DNA of 64,000 bases from Rhynchopus sp. YZ270_cl-10 (taxonomy: Eukaryota; Euglenozoa; Diplonemea; Diplonemida; Diplonemidae): NCBI GenBank assembly GCA_964035575.1, contig OZ037913.1, forward strand, positions 248,001-312,000, given 5' to 3'. Under the pieces are notes generated by a model that saw nothing but the letters and a program-made list of their open reading frames with translations, had not been told where the DNA came from and ran no database searches. Both the position numbers and the translations under genes were made by a program. Below are positions 1 through 9,422 of the stretch, in pieces (positions within the stretch are counted from its first letter, which is position 1; each line of letters begins with the position of its first letter).

Positions 1-62
1 TTTTGTGGGTTATTAGGGAGTGATTGCCATGAAAAAAAAAAGGGTGGAAAAGTGGAGATTCG

Positions 63-125
63 CACTGTGGCAATCCAAAACCGAGGCAGCTACACTGCTC
101 CACAATTTATCAAAAAAATATCAGA
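63..125 (+). repeat. F7 dispersed repeat copy
   Basis: Shares with 35585-35650 the ordered words CTGTGGCAA, ACCGAGGCA, CTACACT, CTCC and CAATTTATCAAAAAAA. A shorter relative is at 7688-7730. No function is apparent. Confidence 0.6.
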
Positions 126-439
126 GCATTCCTGTGGTTCAATATGAGTGTGACTGCGTCCACAGAGGCGTTTTTTTTGTACTTCAAAAAATTAGTTTTT
201 GGTGTGATATTGTCTTGTGTCTTACCGGTGTGTGTCAGTATTGTGGAAAAAAGGGTGGGTTTCCTGCGTTCAGCGGAAACAGAAGAGAGAAGCGTTCACC
301 TCCCCCCTTTTTCTTGTTTTTTTCCCCCCCCTTCCGTGGAACCTACATCACACAGACGTACTTAACCTGTGTCTCCAAAGATCATCCCCTCGTTCATCTT
401 ATTGTTGATGCGGGGAGGGCATATTGATGTAAAGAATGA

Positions 440-480
440 AAAGCGACTAAGCAGCGAGAGGTTTAGGTTCGTCTTCACGA
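440..480 (+). repeat. F1 stem-loop repeat, diverged copy
   Basis: AAAGCGA, then CTAAGC, a 7-base loop and a GTTTAG arm, then TCGTCTT. Compared with the usual AAGGTGA and TCATCTT arms, the fifth pair has changed from T-A to C-G, a compensatory change. Followed by a T-containing tail. Confidence 0.55.
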
Positions 481-805
481 ACTTTGCTTTTGAAATGGAT
501 GTAGGTGAAGCATGATTCAGGTTCACCCCCCCTTGGATAGTGGCTGTTCTATGATAAATTGCCCCATCACATAATACATGTTGACAATTTGTTGAAACGT
601 CACCTTCTCCGCCATCTCTTCCTCCCACCTTTTTCTCTCTCTCTGCAACGCAGCGTATCTTCAAAAAAAATGCCAATTTTTTTTTTCCAATTTTTTCCTC
701 TCCGACTTTGCAAAAAAAGAGATCTTTATTTTTTCACTCCAAATGAATGAATTCCCCCCAAACCCCCTCTTCTCATCTCAGGTGTATAACACACCCTCTT
801 TAAAA

Positions 806-1957
806 ATGTCGCTTCTCGACAAAGTTCTGGTCATCGACTATGGTTCGTATGAAATGAAGTATGGGGTGAGTCAGCGTGGTCTTAATGAGAAGGTGTATAC
901 TATAGACAGGACACGAAGTGTTGTGGGGACAGCACGCGATGGGACGTCGTATATTGGGCGGCGTGTGGTGAATGAAGAGCGGAAGGGCACAGCGCTTGAT
1001 GTGACCCACGCTGCCCCGAAAGGGTACTCCGAACGGCATGATCTCTCTGAAAAGCTATGGGCATATGCGTATGAACAAAAGGGCCTCCACAGTGCAGAGC
1101 AGCCTGTCGTCCTCACAGTCCCCCCGGGGACTCCACGAGACCAACTCGAAAATGTGACCCAAATATTTTTTGAAGGATTCAACGTACCAGCGCTTGCTGT
1201 CATGCATACTTCAACGTGCGCTCTTTTTGGTGCAGGGAGGGTCAGTGGGATTGTTCTGGATATTGGAGAACGGATGACCCACGCTGCTCCATTAGTTAAT
1301 GGAATTCTTCAGAAATATGCGGTTCAAAATGAGCCTCTTGGGGGCGCGGATGTGACGGGGTATTTTAAGGGTGTGCTCTCTCGGGTGTATGGTGGGAGTG
1401 ACAGCATGGATTTCCTTGCGGTGGGTGTGAAGGAGGCGATGTGTCGGTGTTCGTTGTCTCATAGCGATGCGTTGAGCGGTGTGGTTTTTCCGGCTGGGCT
1501 TTCGGACCGTGCGGGGTTGGAAAAGGAGATGCAGTTGGCGTTGCCGGATGGGGAGGAGTTGACGGTGAAGCTTTCGCAGGAGAGAACGTTGGGGGGGGAG
1601 GTTCTGTTCCGCCCGGGGTTTGCTCCGCATGGGAAAGGGGATGTGCTTCCGGTGCACAGCGTGCTCTGGAATGCGGTACAATCTTTGCCCATCTCCATTG
1701 CAAGAGAGGTCGTGGATTCAACCATTGTCTGCGGCGGTACCACCTATTGCGAAGGATTCGCAGACAGACTCACCTCAGAAGTGGAATGTATAGCCCCCAC
1801 GCAGCTCAAACCAAAGCTGATCTTCCCCCGTGAACGGACAGAGCTCCCCTGGAGAGGCGCTGCAGTCTCATCCTCTCTCGACCAATTCGAATCCGTCTGG
1901 ATGGGGAAAGAAGAATACTGCGAAGAAGGTCCCTCCATCGTGCATAAGTCTCTTTAA
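806..1957 (+). CDS. Actin-related protein, divergent
   Basis: The product is 383 residues, close to actin's 375. The N terminus has the actin phosphate-loop layout at the same numbering (D11, G13, S14, K18). The middle carries the actin-fold stretch ending GAGRVSGIVLDIGERMTH, and the C terminus keeps an actin-like YCEEGPSIVHKSL ending preceded by a W-x-G-A-A-V-S-S-S-L segment. The second phosphate loop reads DIGER at about residue 152 where actin has DSGDG, and the position matching actin Gln137 is not Gln, so nucleotide hydrolysis may be altered or lost. That is inference. I chose the ATG at 806 because the actin fold begins immediately after it; an in-frame ATG at 743 would add 21 residues from a pyrimidine-rich leader. 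It is too divergent for me to assign to a numbered ARP class. It could be cytoplasmic (dynactin or axonemal) or nuclear (chromatin remodeller). Confidence 0.85.
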   Translation: MSLLDKVLVIDYGSYEMKYGVSQRGLNEKVYTIDRTRSVVGTARDGTSYIGRRVVNEERKGTALDVTHAAPKGYSERHDLSEKLWAYAYEQKGLHSAEQPVVLTVPPGTPRDQLENVTQIFFEGFNVPALAVMHTSTCALFGAGRVSGIVLDIGERMTHAAPLVNGILQKYAVQNEPLGGADVTGYFKGVLSRVYGGSDSMDFLAVGVKEAMCRCSLSHSDALSGVVFPAGLSDRAGLEKEMQLALPDGEELTVKLSQERTLGGEVLFRPGFAPHGKGDVLPVHSVLWNAVQSLPISIAREVVDSTIVCGGTTYCEGFADRLTSEVECIAPTQLKPKLIFPRERTELPWRGAAVSSSLDQFESVWMGKEEYCEEGPSIVHKSL

Positions 1958-2286
1958 AAGAGGTTTTTTTTGTCTCAAATCTCAAAAAATCTAACCCGTT
2001 GTTTGGGGATGGATTAGGGGGATCTTGACCCAGGTATTTGCTGAAGTTTGTCTCTTTTTTTGCCTTTTTTGGCCGCAAAGGCGAAGGACCTAAAATAACA
2101 CAAAAAAAAAAAATGGGTTTTGATTCGATTAAAAAAGCTTGTTAGAATGTCTCAAAATGGATTTGTTTTCTCGACACAAAAAAAGCCCCAATTTTTTTTA
2201 TATTTGCAGCGTGCTTTTACGCTTTGTTTTTACGCTTTGCTCAGATAGCCCAAACCCCCAACACCCCACAGGGACACATACAAGCG

Positions 2287-4767
2287 ATGTCCCGCTCATC
2301 TCTTCCGTTGATGGTGATCCGGAGGGGACCTGGCGATGTTTTTGCAGAGTGTAACTCATGGGGTGAGGTGTTGTCAGCACTGCGCGGGTTTACCACACTT
2401 CGCCTTGTTGAAGTGTTCGCAGCAACGAACAAGGCACGCGACAACTTCATCGACAATGACGTGGAGGCGAAGCATGCCTGCTTTGACATCCTCTTCCATC
2501 ACCTCTCCCGCACAGCGGCGTTTTTAACGACACCTGACACCCCATGCACCTCCACGACAGCGCTTAGTGTAGGGGGAAGGATAGTAGCGGATTTTTCTCT
2601 TGCGAATACAAGGCATGATGACATGCTGTTGGTAAACCTTCTTCGGAATGGGTATTTTAGATTGGGTTATGGTCTGGCCGATGCGCAAACACTGCGGAGA
2701 GTCGCTGCAGCCAGCCTTGCTGTGGTGGGTGCGGAGGGTACACAGAACGCTGAAGTGAAAACAGCTGCGTCGCAGATTCTGTACGGTACAGTGGAGGTGC
2801 TTTCATCGTTGAAGCATCTTGCATTGAAGATGAAAGAGACTCAAAAGCTGAGATCATTACGGAAAATGACAGCCCCTGATATGATGCGCTTAGTGGTCGT
2901 ATTGCATCGGTATTCAAAGATGTTGAAAAAGGATATTCTCCCGGGGTCTTTATTAAATGATTTGGTATTCAGCTTTGATCGTTTTGATACAAAAATGAAG
3001 GCAGAATATGTTCGTCTCTTAGGGCAAAAAGCTAGGTTAAATAAGGTAGACAACCCGGCTACGACACAGCACTGTTTTCGTTTGTTGAAAAGAATTGCAC
3101 GGTCTGTGGCGATGTGTGTGCTTTCTCATTTTCATGAAGCCAGCATTATTACTACGGCATGGTCTTATTCTCTTTGCGACAATGGTACCGTCAGGACTGC
3201 ACTGGTCAAATACATTGTGCTCACCAAACTGACCACCTTCTCCAGCGAAGGCATTCTCAACCTCCTTCGTGTAGTCCCCTACCTCTCTGCCGTGCAGGAC
3301 ACTGCGTTACGATCTACCCTTCTCGACACCGCACACACCTTACTCACAAACCTCCCCCACAGCACCGAACAAGCCCGCCTCTCACTAAAGGTCGCACATC
3401 TCAACGGGAAGACAGAATTGGACAGCACCCCATTAGATCGCTTATATACAGCCCCTATTGATGCGAACACAACAGTAGCGCTGGTTACTGCAATTCTTGC
3501 AGGACCAAAGGCACTCCGTTTCGATGCTTCGCATTTCCTTCTTATTCTAGAAAAGAGTGAAGTGGATGGGATGGTTCTTACCTTATTGTGCAAGCTTTTT
3601 GGCAGAATCTCAGAATATCCTGAACACCGAGTCGCCTGTTTAGAGGGGGTAAAACGGATTGACGCTATTCTCACTAATAGTAATAAAAACAGTACCGACC
3701 GTCTGAAGGAACTTAACATCAATGTCTTCGGACTTCGCATGCTTATGCGTGGAATGCACGAAGTGATGTACAACCACCTAACAGAGCCTCCCAGTGTAAC
3801 AAAACGGATTCGGAATAAGGTAGTTCAGCACAAATGGCGTCCTAGATTTGATTTTGGTCAGGTCGAAATATCGGCGCTATGTGAAGGCCTCTCCCTAGAA
3901 GATGCTGTTGAACATTGTGAAGGAATTCTCGGTGCCTTATCTTTGACGGGAACGACGCATCATGGTGCTTACTTTAAAGTGGTGGATTTTATTTTGGGGG
4001 CAGAATTTGAGGTGGTTCCCATTCGCAGTCTTGTGTTCATTCTTGGGCAGCAGTATGAAGCTACGGCAAAGTGTGAACGTGGTTTTTTTATTGCTCACAA
4101 CGGAAATTGGAATGGGGCAAATATACAGCGTCTGGTCCGGTTTGTGCATTTTGCGTTGTGTAGGGTAGATATAACACATAAGGCAAGGCTTCATCACGTC
4201 GCATGCTTCCCAATTCTTTTCAAGGTGCTAGTCGGGATTGGCGAAGGGGAGGATGAAAGACAGTTTATTTCTCCGGTTTTTGCGACATTATTTAAGCAAA
4301 TGGCGGCAGTGGATTTTGTGCCGTTATTCTCTGCCGCAGATGCTTGCGTTGTGGTGAAGGCGTTTGCGATGTCGAAAATATTCCCAAAGTCGACAGTCGC
4401 ATCGGAGTGGGATTGGGTCAAAGATGTGGACGCAAAGCCAACAGTTCTACATTCAGTCTTTTCTGGTCTCGAGACCGTCATTTTGACAAAAGGTGTTCAT
4501 CGAGGAACCACCTTGAACGCTGCGGTGCTTGCTTGCAAGGAAATGCAGTTGCTTGGGTACGGAGGAAGGCATGGGCTGCTGCTCAAGCTTGCGTGTATTT
4601 ATATAGAAAAAAGCGCGCGGTTTGCAGAGAAGGAGGAGCTGATATTATTGGACACCCTAAAGATTGCTGGGTTCCCCCAAACAACTCTTCTCAGGGAGAG
4701 GGCAGCAGTCTTAGAACCCCTGCACCCTAATAGTTTTGGGGTAGCGCATTTCGCGCGGAATTCATGA
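2287..4767 (+). CDS. Large helical protein of unknown function
   Basis: An 826-residue frame with the mixed codon use of a real gene and no recognised domain. It is rich in Leu, Ala, Val and Lys and looks mostly alpha-helical throughout, as in helical-repeat proteins. There are no obvious membrane segments or zinc-binding Cys clusters. The first residues from the chosen ATG (MSRSSLPLMVIRRGPG) are Ser/Arg-rich and non-acidic, which could be a mitochondrial targeting peptide; an in-frame ATG at 2224 would add 21 residues. Many helical-repeat proteins of this size are organellar RNA-binding factors, but I see no motif that proves it. It lies between the actin-related gene and an F1 repeat that begins just after its stop. 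Confidence 0.8.
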   Translation: MSRSSLPLMVIRRGPGDVFAECNSWGEVLSALRGFTTLRLVEVFAATNKARDNFIDNDVEAKHACFDILFHHLSRTAAFLTTPDTPCTSTTALSVGGRIVADFSLANTRHDDMLLVNLLRNGYFRLGYGLADAQTLRRVAAASLAVVGAEGTQNAEVKTAASQILYGTVEVLSSLKHLALKMKETQKLRSLRKMTAPDMMRLVVVLHRYSKMLKKDILPGSLLNDLVFSFDRFDTKMKAEYVRLLGQKARLNKVDNPATTQHCFRLLKRIARSVAMCVLSHFHEASIITTAWSYSLCDNGTVRTALVKYIVLTKLTTFSSEGILNLLRVVPYLSAVQDTALRSTLLDTAHTLLTNLPHSTEQARLSLKVAHLNGKTELDSTPLDRLYTAPIDANTTVALVTAILAGPKALRFDASHFLLILEKSEVDGMVLTLLCKLFGRISEYPEHRVACLEGVKRIDAILTNSNKNSTDRLKELNINVFGLRMLMRGMHEVMYNHLTEPPSVTKRIRNKVVQHKWRPRFDFGQVEISALCEGLSLEDAVEHCEGILGALSLTGTTHHGAYFKVVDFILGAEFEVVPIRSLVFILGQQYEATAKCERGFFIAHNGNWNGANIQRLVRFVHFALCRVDITHKARLHHVACFPILFKVLVGIGEGEDERQFISPVFATLFKQMAAVDFVPLFSAADACVVVKAFAMSKIFPKSTVASEWDWVKDVDAKPTVLHSVFSGLETVILTKGVHRGTTLNAAVLACKEMQLLGYGGRHGLLLKLACIYIEKSARFAEKEELILLDTLKIAGFPQTTLLRERAAVLEPLHPNSFGVAHFARNS

Positions 4768-4782
4768 TTATTTTGTGGAAAC

Positions 4783-4872
4783 CAGCGCAGCTTTTTTTGC
4801 TCCGCGATACCGAATATGATAAGGTGACTAAGCAACAAGAGGCTTAGGGTCATCTTATAAACTTTTTTCCCC
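4783..4872 (+). repeat. F1 stem-loop repeat with upstream second hairpin
   Basis: Starts 16 bases after the stop of the upstream gene. A first small hairpin (CGCAGC against GCTCCGCG) is followed by CGATACCGAATATGAT and then the F1 stem AAGGTGA, CTAAGC, loop, GCTTAG, TCATCTT and a long T/C tract. The same two-hairpin arrangement recurs at 51030 and 61508. Confidence 0.7.
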
Positions 4873-5378
4873 CCTTTTTTTTTTCTCTCTTAGTGGCCGT
4901 CTGTTTCCTCTGAAGGCCTCTGTTTTGCTTTTGTTTGCTTTTTCCCTGATGTATTTCTTTTGCCTCCCCGCTATTGCAGCTGATGCGCAAACTTGGTAGA
5001 GATTATTAAAAAAAAAGGTCAAAAAATCACTTCCCTCTTTTCCTCATCCTACATTGTGAATGTACCCCCCCTCTTGATGTGTTTCCCCTGGGGGTTAACT
5101 TCACCCTCCTCATCGAGATCTCTGCACCCTTTCTGCTTTTCTCTATCGTACATGATCCCCCAGACCGCGAAAAAAAGTACCACGGCCGTCACGAACCGAA
5201 AGAGACAGCCTATCTGTTCAAACCCCAGCGCATTTCAACACGATAAAGATATGTGGCAAAGATCACATTACGAGAGAGACACATTTATCTTGCAAGTTTT
5301 CTCTTCTTCCCCTCCCTTCTCCATAACGCCTTGAGATATGATCGAATCTAGGAATAAGCTTTTTTTTTTACAATTTAG
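4873..5378. other. Intergenic, pyrimidine-rich
   Basis: No gene seen. The stretch is rich in T and C runs. It ends with a T-run and TTTAG directly before the ATG of the next small gene, compatible with a cis or trans splice acceptor. Confidence 0.5.
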
Positions 5379-5639
5379 ATGTCACGTCCCTCTAACCCGA
5401 CATGTGGGGATGAGGTACTCTATTGGTATAAAGCGGTGACAGAGAACCCTGCAGAGGAAGGTGTGGAGAAGGCGGAGAAGAAGCTGCGGTGCTATGTGCA
5501 CCACTGTCGCGAGCAGATGCACGCCGATGTGCAGTTCAAATGGTGCTGCAAGAGCGCGGCCCCATGCGAGACAGCCAGCACCTCAGAGTCGCTTCAAATA
5601 GCGGAGACCCTCCTTCGCGCGTCAGGACGACTTCAATAA
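5379..5639 (+). CDS. Small cysteine-containing protein, unknown
   Basis: An 86-residue frame with GC-rich codons that contrast sharply with the AT-rich flanks, which supports real coding. The sequence is acidic at first and then carries several cysteines (C9, then a cluster from about 38 to 63 including CYVHHC and a CC pair), with a helical C terminus. The Cys spacing is not a clean twin CX9C pattern, so I do not call it a CHCH protein. The ATG lies immediately after a TTTAG that follows a T-run. No family recognised. Confidence 0.6.
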   Translation: MSRPSNPTCGDEVLYWYKAVTENPAEEGVEKAEKKLRCYVHHCREQMHADVQFKWCCKSAAPCETASTSESLQIAETLLRASGRLQ

Positions 5640-5763
5640 AAGATCCCTAGGGGAAGGGTCGGGGGGCAAAATAGTATTAAACCGACGTTGTTTTATTTGC
5701 AAAAAAAAAAAAAAATGGAGATTCAAAAAATTTTTGGGTCAAATTGTACCATTTTTCTTTCAG

Positions 5764-5828
5764 TGCCTCCGTCTGCCGATGAACGGTGGGGTGTTGCACT
5801 TTCAACTTCTCTTTTTTTTTTCTCACCC
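5764..5828 (+). repeat. F2 stem-loop repeat
   Basis: Contains CCGATGAACGGTG, a mini-hairpin (CCG, loop ATGAA, CGG), then TGCACTTTCAACTTCTC and a long T-run. Other copies are at 29904, 31095, 57555 and 59119. Confidence 0.65.
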
Positions 5829-5883
5829 GAAAAACACAATACAGAACACAGGTGGGGAGGTTTTGTTTTGTTTTTTAAACACA

Positions 5884-6162
5884 ATGCACGCAACACGGAC
5901 GCTTCTGATCAAGAAACGTCGGGGGTACTTTGAGCTCCTCCGGCACCGTTTGATGTACAAAATCTATGCAAACTTCAACGCGTGGGGTCCTGAGGGAAGA
6001 ATCACCTTTGAATCGAACCAGGACATGTGGCTTAACAGACTTGACGCCATTGAGGGTGAGAATGCTGCATCACAGCAAATCACAGCGGAGTCGGATCAGT
6101 TCAACGCAGACTACGCTGCTAACGCGTATGCTCACAAAAATTCTACTCCTTTTTGTAAATAA
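5884..6162 (+). CDS. Small basic protein, unknown
   Basis: A 92-residue frame with a coding-like N-terminal half: a basic start (MHATRTLLIKKRRGYFELL) followed by an aromatic-rich stretch, then an acidic, Ala/Gln-rich tail. Codon use is much more even than in the flanks. The Arg/Lys-rich, Leu-containing start would suit a mitochondrial protein, but no motif is diagnostic. It sits downstream of an F2 repeat and its T-run and ends just before a pure T-run at 6187. Confidence 0.55.
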   Translation: MHATRTLLIKKRRGYFELLRHRLMYKIYANFNAWGPEGRITFESNQDMWLNRLDAIEGENAASQQITAESDQFNADYAANAYAHKNSTPFCK

Positions 6163-6179
6163 ACAACTCATTTTTCGCG

Positions 6180-6211
<32 letters not shown>

Positions 6212-6242
6212 GATATTCAGTGAACAGGGTAGTAGCTTGAAA

Positions 6243-6842
6243 GGTGCACTTTTCAAATGTTGCTGGTTTGCTGGTTTAGAAAAATTTTTCTCCGGTTGAA
6301 AGCGGTCGTCGCGCGCTTCGCGCGCGCCTCCCTGCCAACCGCAGAGTGGAGAGGCAAAGGATAAATTTTGCGAGACAAGAAAGAAAATGGAATATAATCC
6401 TGTGTTAACGGCGCTTGGTCTTGCACCTTACGTTCCACTAACCGTACAAAGCCAATACGTCTTCCAGAAGCTGTTACAACGGTGGGTCATTTTGAAAAAA
6501 TGGTCAACTTTTTGCAGCTTTGGTCAAGTTGCATTTGTGGCCGCAAAATGCAAGGGGGTTCCCTACGACATTGTAAACTCTATTTTTTGCGGAGCAAAAA
6601 AAATAATATAAAGTGGCGCCGCAGGCGAAAAAAATTAGGTATAGTGCAAAATATGCAGTTTTTTACAGAGTCACTCAATGAACCCTTTTTAGGGGTTCGC
6701 TTACGTGTGAGGCTTTCTCTTCTGTGAGTAAGAAAGTGGCGCGGGGCGACGAATAACTGAATCCCAAATCCCACATTTTTTTTTTATTTTTCCCCAAACC
6801 AGTAAACCAGCTTGTTCTGGTTTTGAAACCAGCAAAAGTACC
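6243..6842. mobile_element. Small inverted-repeat element with internal short ORF
   Basis: Left end: GGTGCACTTTT, then GCTGGTTTGCTGGTTT near 6262. Right end: AAACCAGTAAACCAGC at 6796-6811, then AAACCAGCAAAAGTACC. These are imperfect inverted repeats about 600 bp apart. Inside are a GC-rich palindrome (near 6311) shared with 41281 in opposite orientation and a short coding-like frame (6387-6611) starting MEYNPVLTALGLAPY. I see no transposase. The exact ends and target duplication are not certain. Confidence 0.5.
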
Positions 6843-7125
6843 CAAGCTATTTCCCTGGATATTCATTTTTATGACCTCAATAAAATGCAAAGCTTTTTTA
6901 ATTCATCTCACATTCCTCTATACCTATGCTATCAATTGTAATACACATTGTTGAAATACTTCAGACATCTAATCAATTCATCTTAATCATATTCCCCCAA
7001 CCCCTCAACCCTACACCATAAAGACATGCCTGAAATAATAAAATTTCACTTCTATTTGATCAAAAAAAAATATAATAACCCCCTCACCCCTACACAGCGG
7101 CTCACGTCCCTCATACTTCCCCGAG

Positions 7126-7547
7126 ATGACCGCCCTCGAGGCGGAGGAGGCCAACTTCCAGCTCCCCCCAGGCGAGATGCCGTTCTACAACTGCCGCAAC
7201 CAGCAGTTCTACGACATTGACAGGAAGGTGTTCATCCCTACTGTTGCCCCCTTCTGGTGGAAACACTTGCCCGGTGATGAGGGCCTTGCCGCGAACAGGC
7301 CTATGTACTATGTAGGTGAAGGGAAGGAATACCTTGAGCCCACTCTGGACCACCAGTTCAATGCTAACGATCCCGGTGCGCGGTTCTTGCCTGCTACCCC
7401 CGAGGAGGCAGCAGAGATCGAGGCAGAGGAGAAGTACCAGCGTGATGTGCGTAACAGCATGATGCAGGCCGTGACAGACCTTAAGATTGTAGAGGTCCCA
7501 CCATTCCACATCATCGGACAAAAGACACATATGTCCGTCACACCATG
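7126..7547 (+). CDS. Conserved-looking protein, exon with unresolved 3' end
   Basis: The frame encodes 140 residues of well-mixed, coding-type sequence: an acidic start, then PPGEMPFYNCRNQQFYDID, a WWKHLPGDEG segment, an acidic Glu/Ala helix and KIVEVPPFHIIGQKTHMSV. The good reading frame stops matching at CCATG followed by GTATGT, the donor used by other genes here, so I place a splice site after 7547. The open frame runs upstream to a likely acceptor CTACACAG at 7090-7097, so the true exon may start at 7098. I could not find a downstream exon that joins without a stop. No family recognised. It may be a subunit of a larger complex, but that is only a guess from size and composition. Confidence 0.6.
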
Positions 7548-7893
7548 GTATGTCATTTTTTTTTGTCAAAAGTTGTGCTTCTGCTAAAGTTTGATTTTTT
7601 ATTATCAACGCTGAAACGCAAGTAAAAAGCATTTTAACACAAAAATTCAAAAAAAAGTGAAAGCGAGGCCTGAACAGTGTGCACGGACTGCTGTGGCAAC
7701 TGTACTAATCCAACAAATTTTAAAAAAGTGAGCACATTGCAGAGTTGGGCCATCTATGAACGGGGAGAGATTTTTTTCACTTCTATTTTTTTTCACGACG
7801 AGCTCTGAGTAAGCTCTCACAAGCTCTCACAGCCTGTTGCGTGTCTCACGGAGACGATCATAGATGGCGCAATAGTGACAGCGTTCCTTTAGA

Positions 7894-8025
7894 ATGAAAC
7901 AAAACAAAAACCGCACCAAATCTACTAGGTACAAAGCAAAGCGCGCCAAGAACCAGCTCGACCAACAGACCGACGGGGCGACATCGTGGGAGGAACTGGT
8001 GGCTTGGAAGACGCACGCAGCATAG
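7894..8025 (+). CDS. Possible short basic protein or last exon
   Basis: A 43-residue frame, highly basic at first (MKQNKNRTKSTRYKAKRAKN) and then acidic/aromatic (SWEELVAWKTHAA). The composition is coding-like and it directly follows TTCCTTTAG, a plausible acceptor. It does not join in phase with the exon ending at 7547. It could be an independent small gene, a last exon joined through an exon I missed, or chance. Confidence 0.3.
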   Translation: MKQNKNRTKSTRYKAKRAKNQLDQQTDGATSWEELVAWKTHAA

Positions 8026-8387
8026 TGCATGCAGGCAAGACACTACACACACCTACGTCCTCCTTCTCCACTTCTTTTTCCCCCCCCTGTAGACTTCATT
8101 TAAACACATAAAAACCGCTGTCAAAATGACCCCTTTTTCTGGGACAATTTTGCAAGGCACAACACACCAATTTCCCCTATGGGGAGTTATTTTCTCTTTT
8201 TCTTTTGGTGTGTTTTTAGGGGAAGGAGGAAAAGGGAGGGGTGTACGAAGGATGGCATTTCCTTTCATACATTTTTTTTTCCTATCAGTTCTGTTCCGTT
8301 CTGTCATTTTTACTTCAAATGGGGGTTGGGTGTGGGGGGTGGAGGTGGGTGGGGGGGTATATTGGTCCCCTGTCATTTTTTAGTATT

Positions 8388-8436
8388 AAGGTGACTTAAG
8401 TACAAGAGGCTTAGGTTCTCATCTTATAAATTTTTC
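8388..8436 (+). repeat. F1 stem-loop repeat
   Basis: AAGGTGA, CTTAAG, loop with ACAAGAG, GCTTAG, then CATCTTATAAA and a T/C tract. Confidence 0.6.
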
Positions 8437-8683
8437 CTTTATAACCTCTTCTCTGAAAACGCTCATTCTCACCTCTTTGACTTTCCCCCTTTTTTTTTTG
8501 TTTTCTTTTTTACCACCGCGCCAAAAGGGTGAATAAGAGGAGGTGTGAAGGTGCGAGAGACTGAGGGGATATCGACATACATACACAAGACTGTCTCTGC
8601 CGCACTGTGCAGACATTAATGTGTATGTCCTTTTTGGATATTGGGGCAATGAGCCTATCTCGATAGGAGGTTTTGTTATCAGA

Positions 8684-8810
8684 TGTAAACCACGAAATGG
8701 ATGTAGGACTGCATGGTTTGGGTGTCCACCACCCCGGTACAGCCGGTCATACCAAGGTACACTGTTTACGAGAGGGCTTTGTATTTCAACTCTACTTTTT
8801 TTTGGTGATG
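8684..8810 (+). repeat. F4 repeat copy
   Basis: Shares with 9180-9290 and 24397-24495 the ordered words ATGGATGTAGGACTGCATGG, GGTCCACC or close variants, GGTACACTGTT, ACGAGAGGGCTTTGTATTTC, then a T-run. The ACGAGAGG core matches the loop of F1 and F3. Confidence 0.65.
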
Positions 8811-9124
8811 AACAAAAAGACGGTAATTTCGAGATATCCGAGAAAAGAAACCAAAATTGTGTCTTCAAATATGAATGGTGTTGTGGGGGGGTTCGGAAAA
8901 TCGATCGACAAAAAAAGGGGGGGTAAATGGGGTTTGGTGGGATATCACCAAAGGCAAATGCTAAAATTCCTTCAAAAGAAAGAAATTGGAAAAAATGGAC
9001 ATTTTTTTAGGTATATCTAGGAAAACCCCCCAATGAGCACCCCCAGTTGTGTCCTCCAATGCAAAATAAAAGACTGTCCCATTTTTTTTTCTCCTACCAT
9101 TTTTTAACACAGCATTCATGTCCC

Positions 9125-9290
9125 TGTGTTTGAAATGATCCCCGTTCATCGAGATGAGTGGAAGCGGGAGTAGCACATATCAGATGTAAACTACAAAATG
9201 GCTGTAGGACTATGGTTGGGGTCCACCCCCGGTCATTGTACCAAAGGTACACTGTTCACGAGAGTCGTATTTCATATCAACCTTTTTGAT
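9125..9290 (+). repeat. F4 repeat copy, longer form
   Basis: Begins with CCCGTTCATCGAGATGAGTG and GAAGCGGGAGT, words also found at 24353, then the F4 body with GGCTGTAGGACTATGGTT, GGTACACTGTTCACGAGAG and TATTTCATATC. Confidence 0.65.
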
Positions 9291-9422
9291 AATGTGCCAA
9301 CGGTAAGCCATCCAAATGATGGTCAGTACGTGGACATCACCTTACCTACCTTTTTTAACTCACATCAACGTCAGAGGAGAATACACATTTTCTCTTGAAA
9401 CACTAAGAAAAAAACACACAAA

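Larger units (their letters stand above)
1..805. other. 5' flank without a convincing gene
   Basis: No open frame here looks coding; the frames are short and built on homopolymer runs. It contains an F7 repeat copy (63-125), a diverged F1 hairpin (440-475) and, just before the actin-related gene, a T-rich tract of the kind that precedes most genes in the window. Confidence 0.6.
8026..9422. other. Intergenic repeats upstream of the TEP1-like gene
   Basis: No gene seen. It contains an F1 copy at 8388-8435 and two F4 repeat copies (8684-8810 and 9125-9290). The second F4 copy ends about 130 bases before the TEP1-like start codon. Confidence 0.6.

Noticed and set aside
6387-6481. First exon of the gene at 7126
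   Set aside because: The stretch MEYNPVLTALGLAPY could join in phase to the acceptor at 7097, but the donor would be GTGGGT, unlike the others, and the stretch lies inside the inverted-repeat element 6243-6842, so it is better read as that element's own ORF.
7660-7735. Last exon of the gene at 7126 starting after AAGCGAG
   Set aside because: It joins in phase, but the sequence before it is purine-rich rather than a pyrimidine tract and it overlaps an F7 repeat relative.
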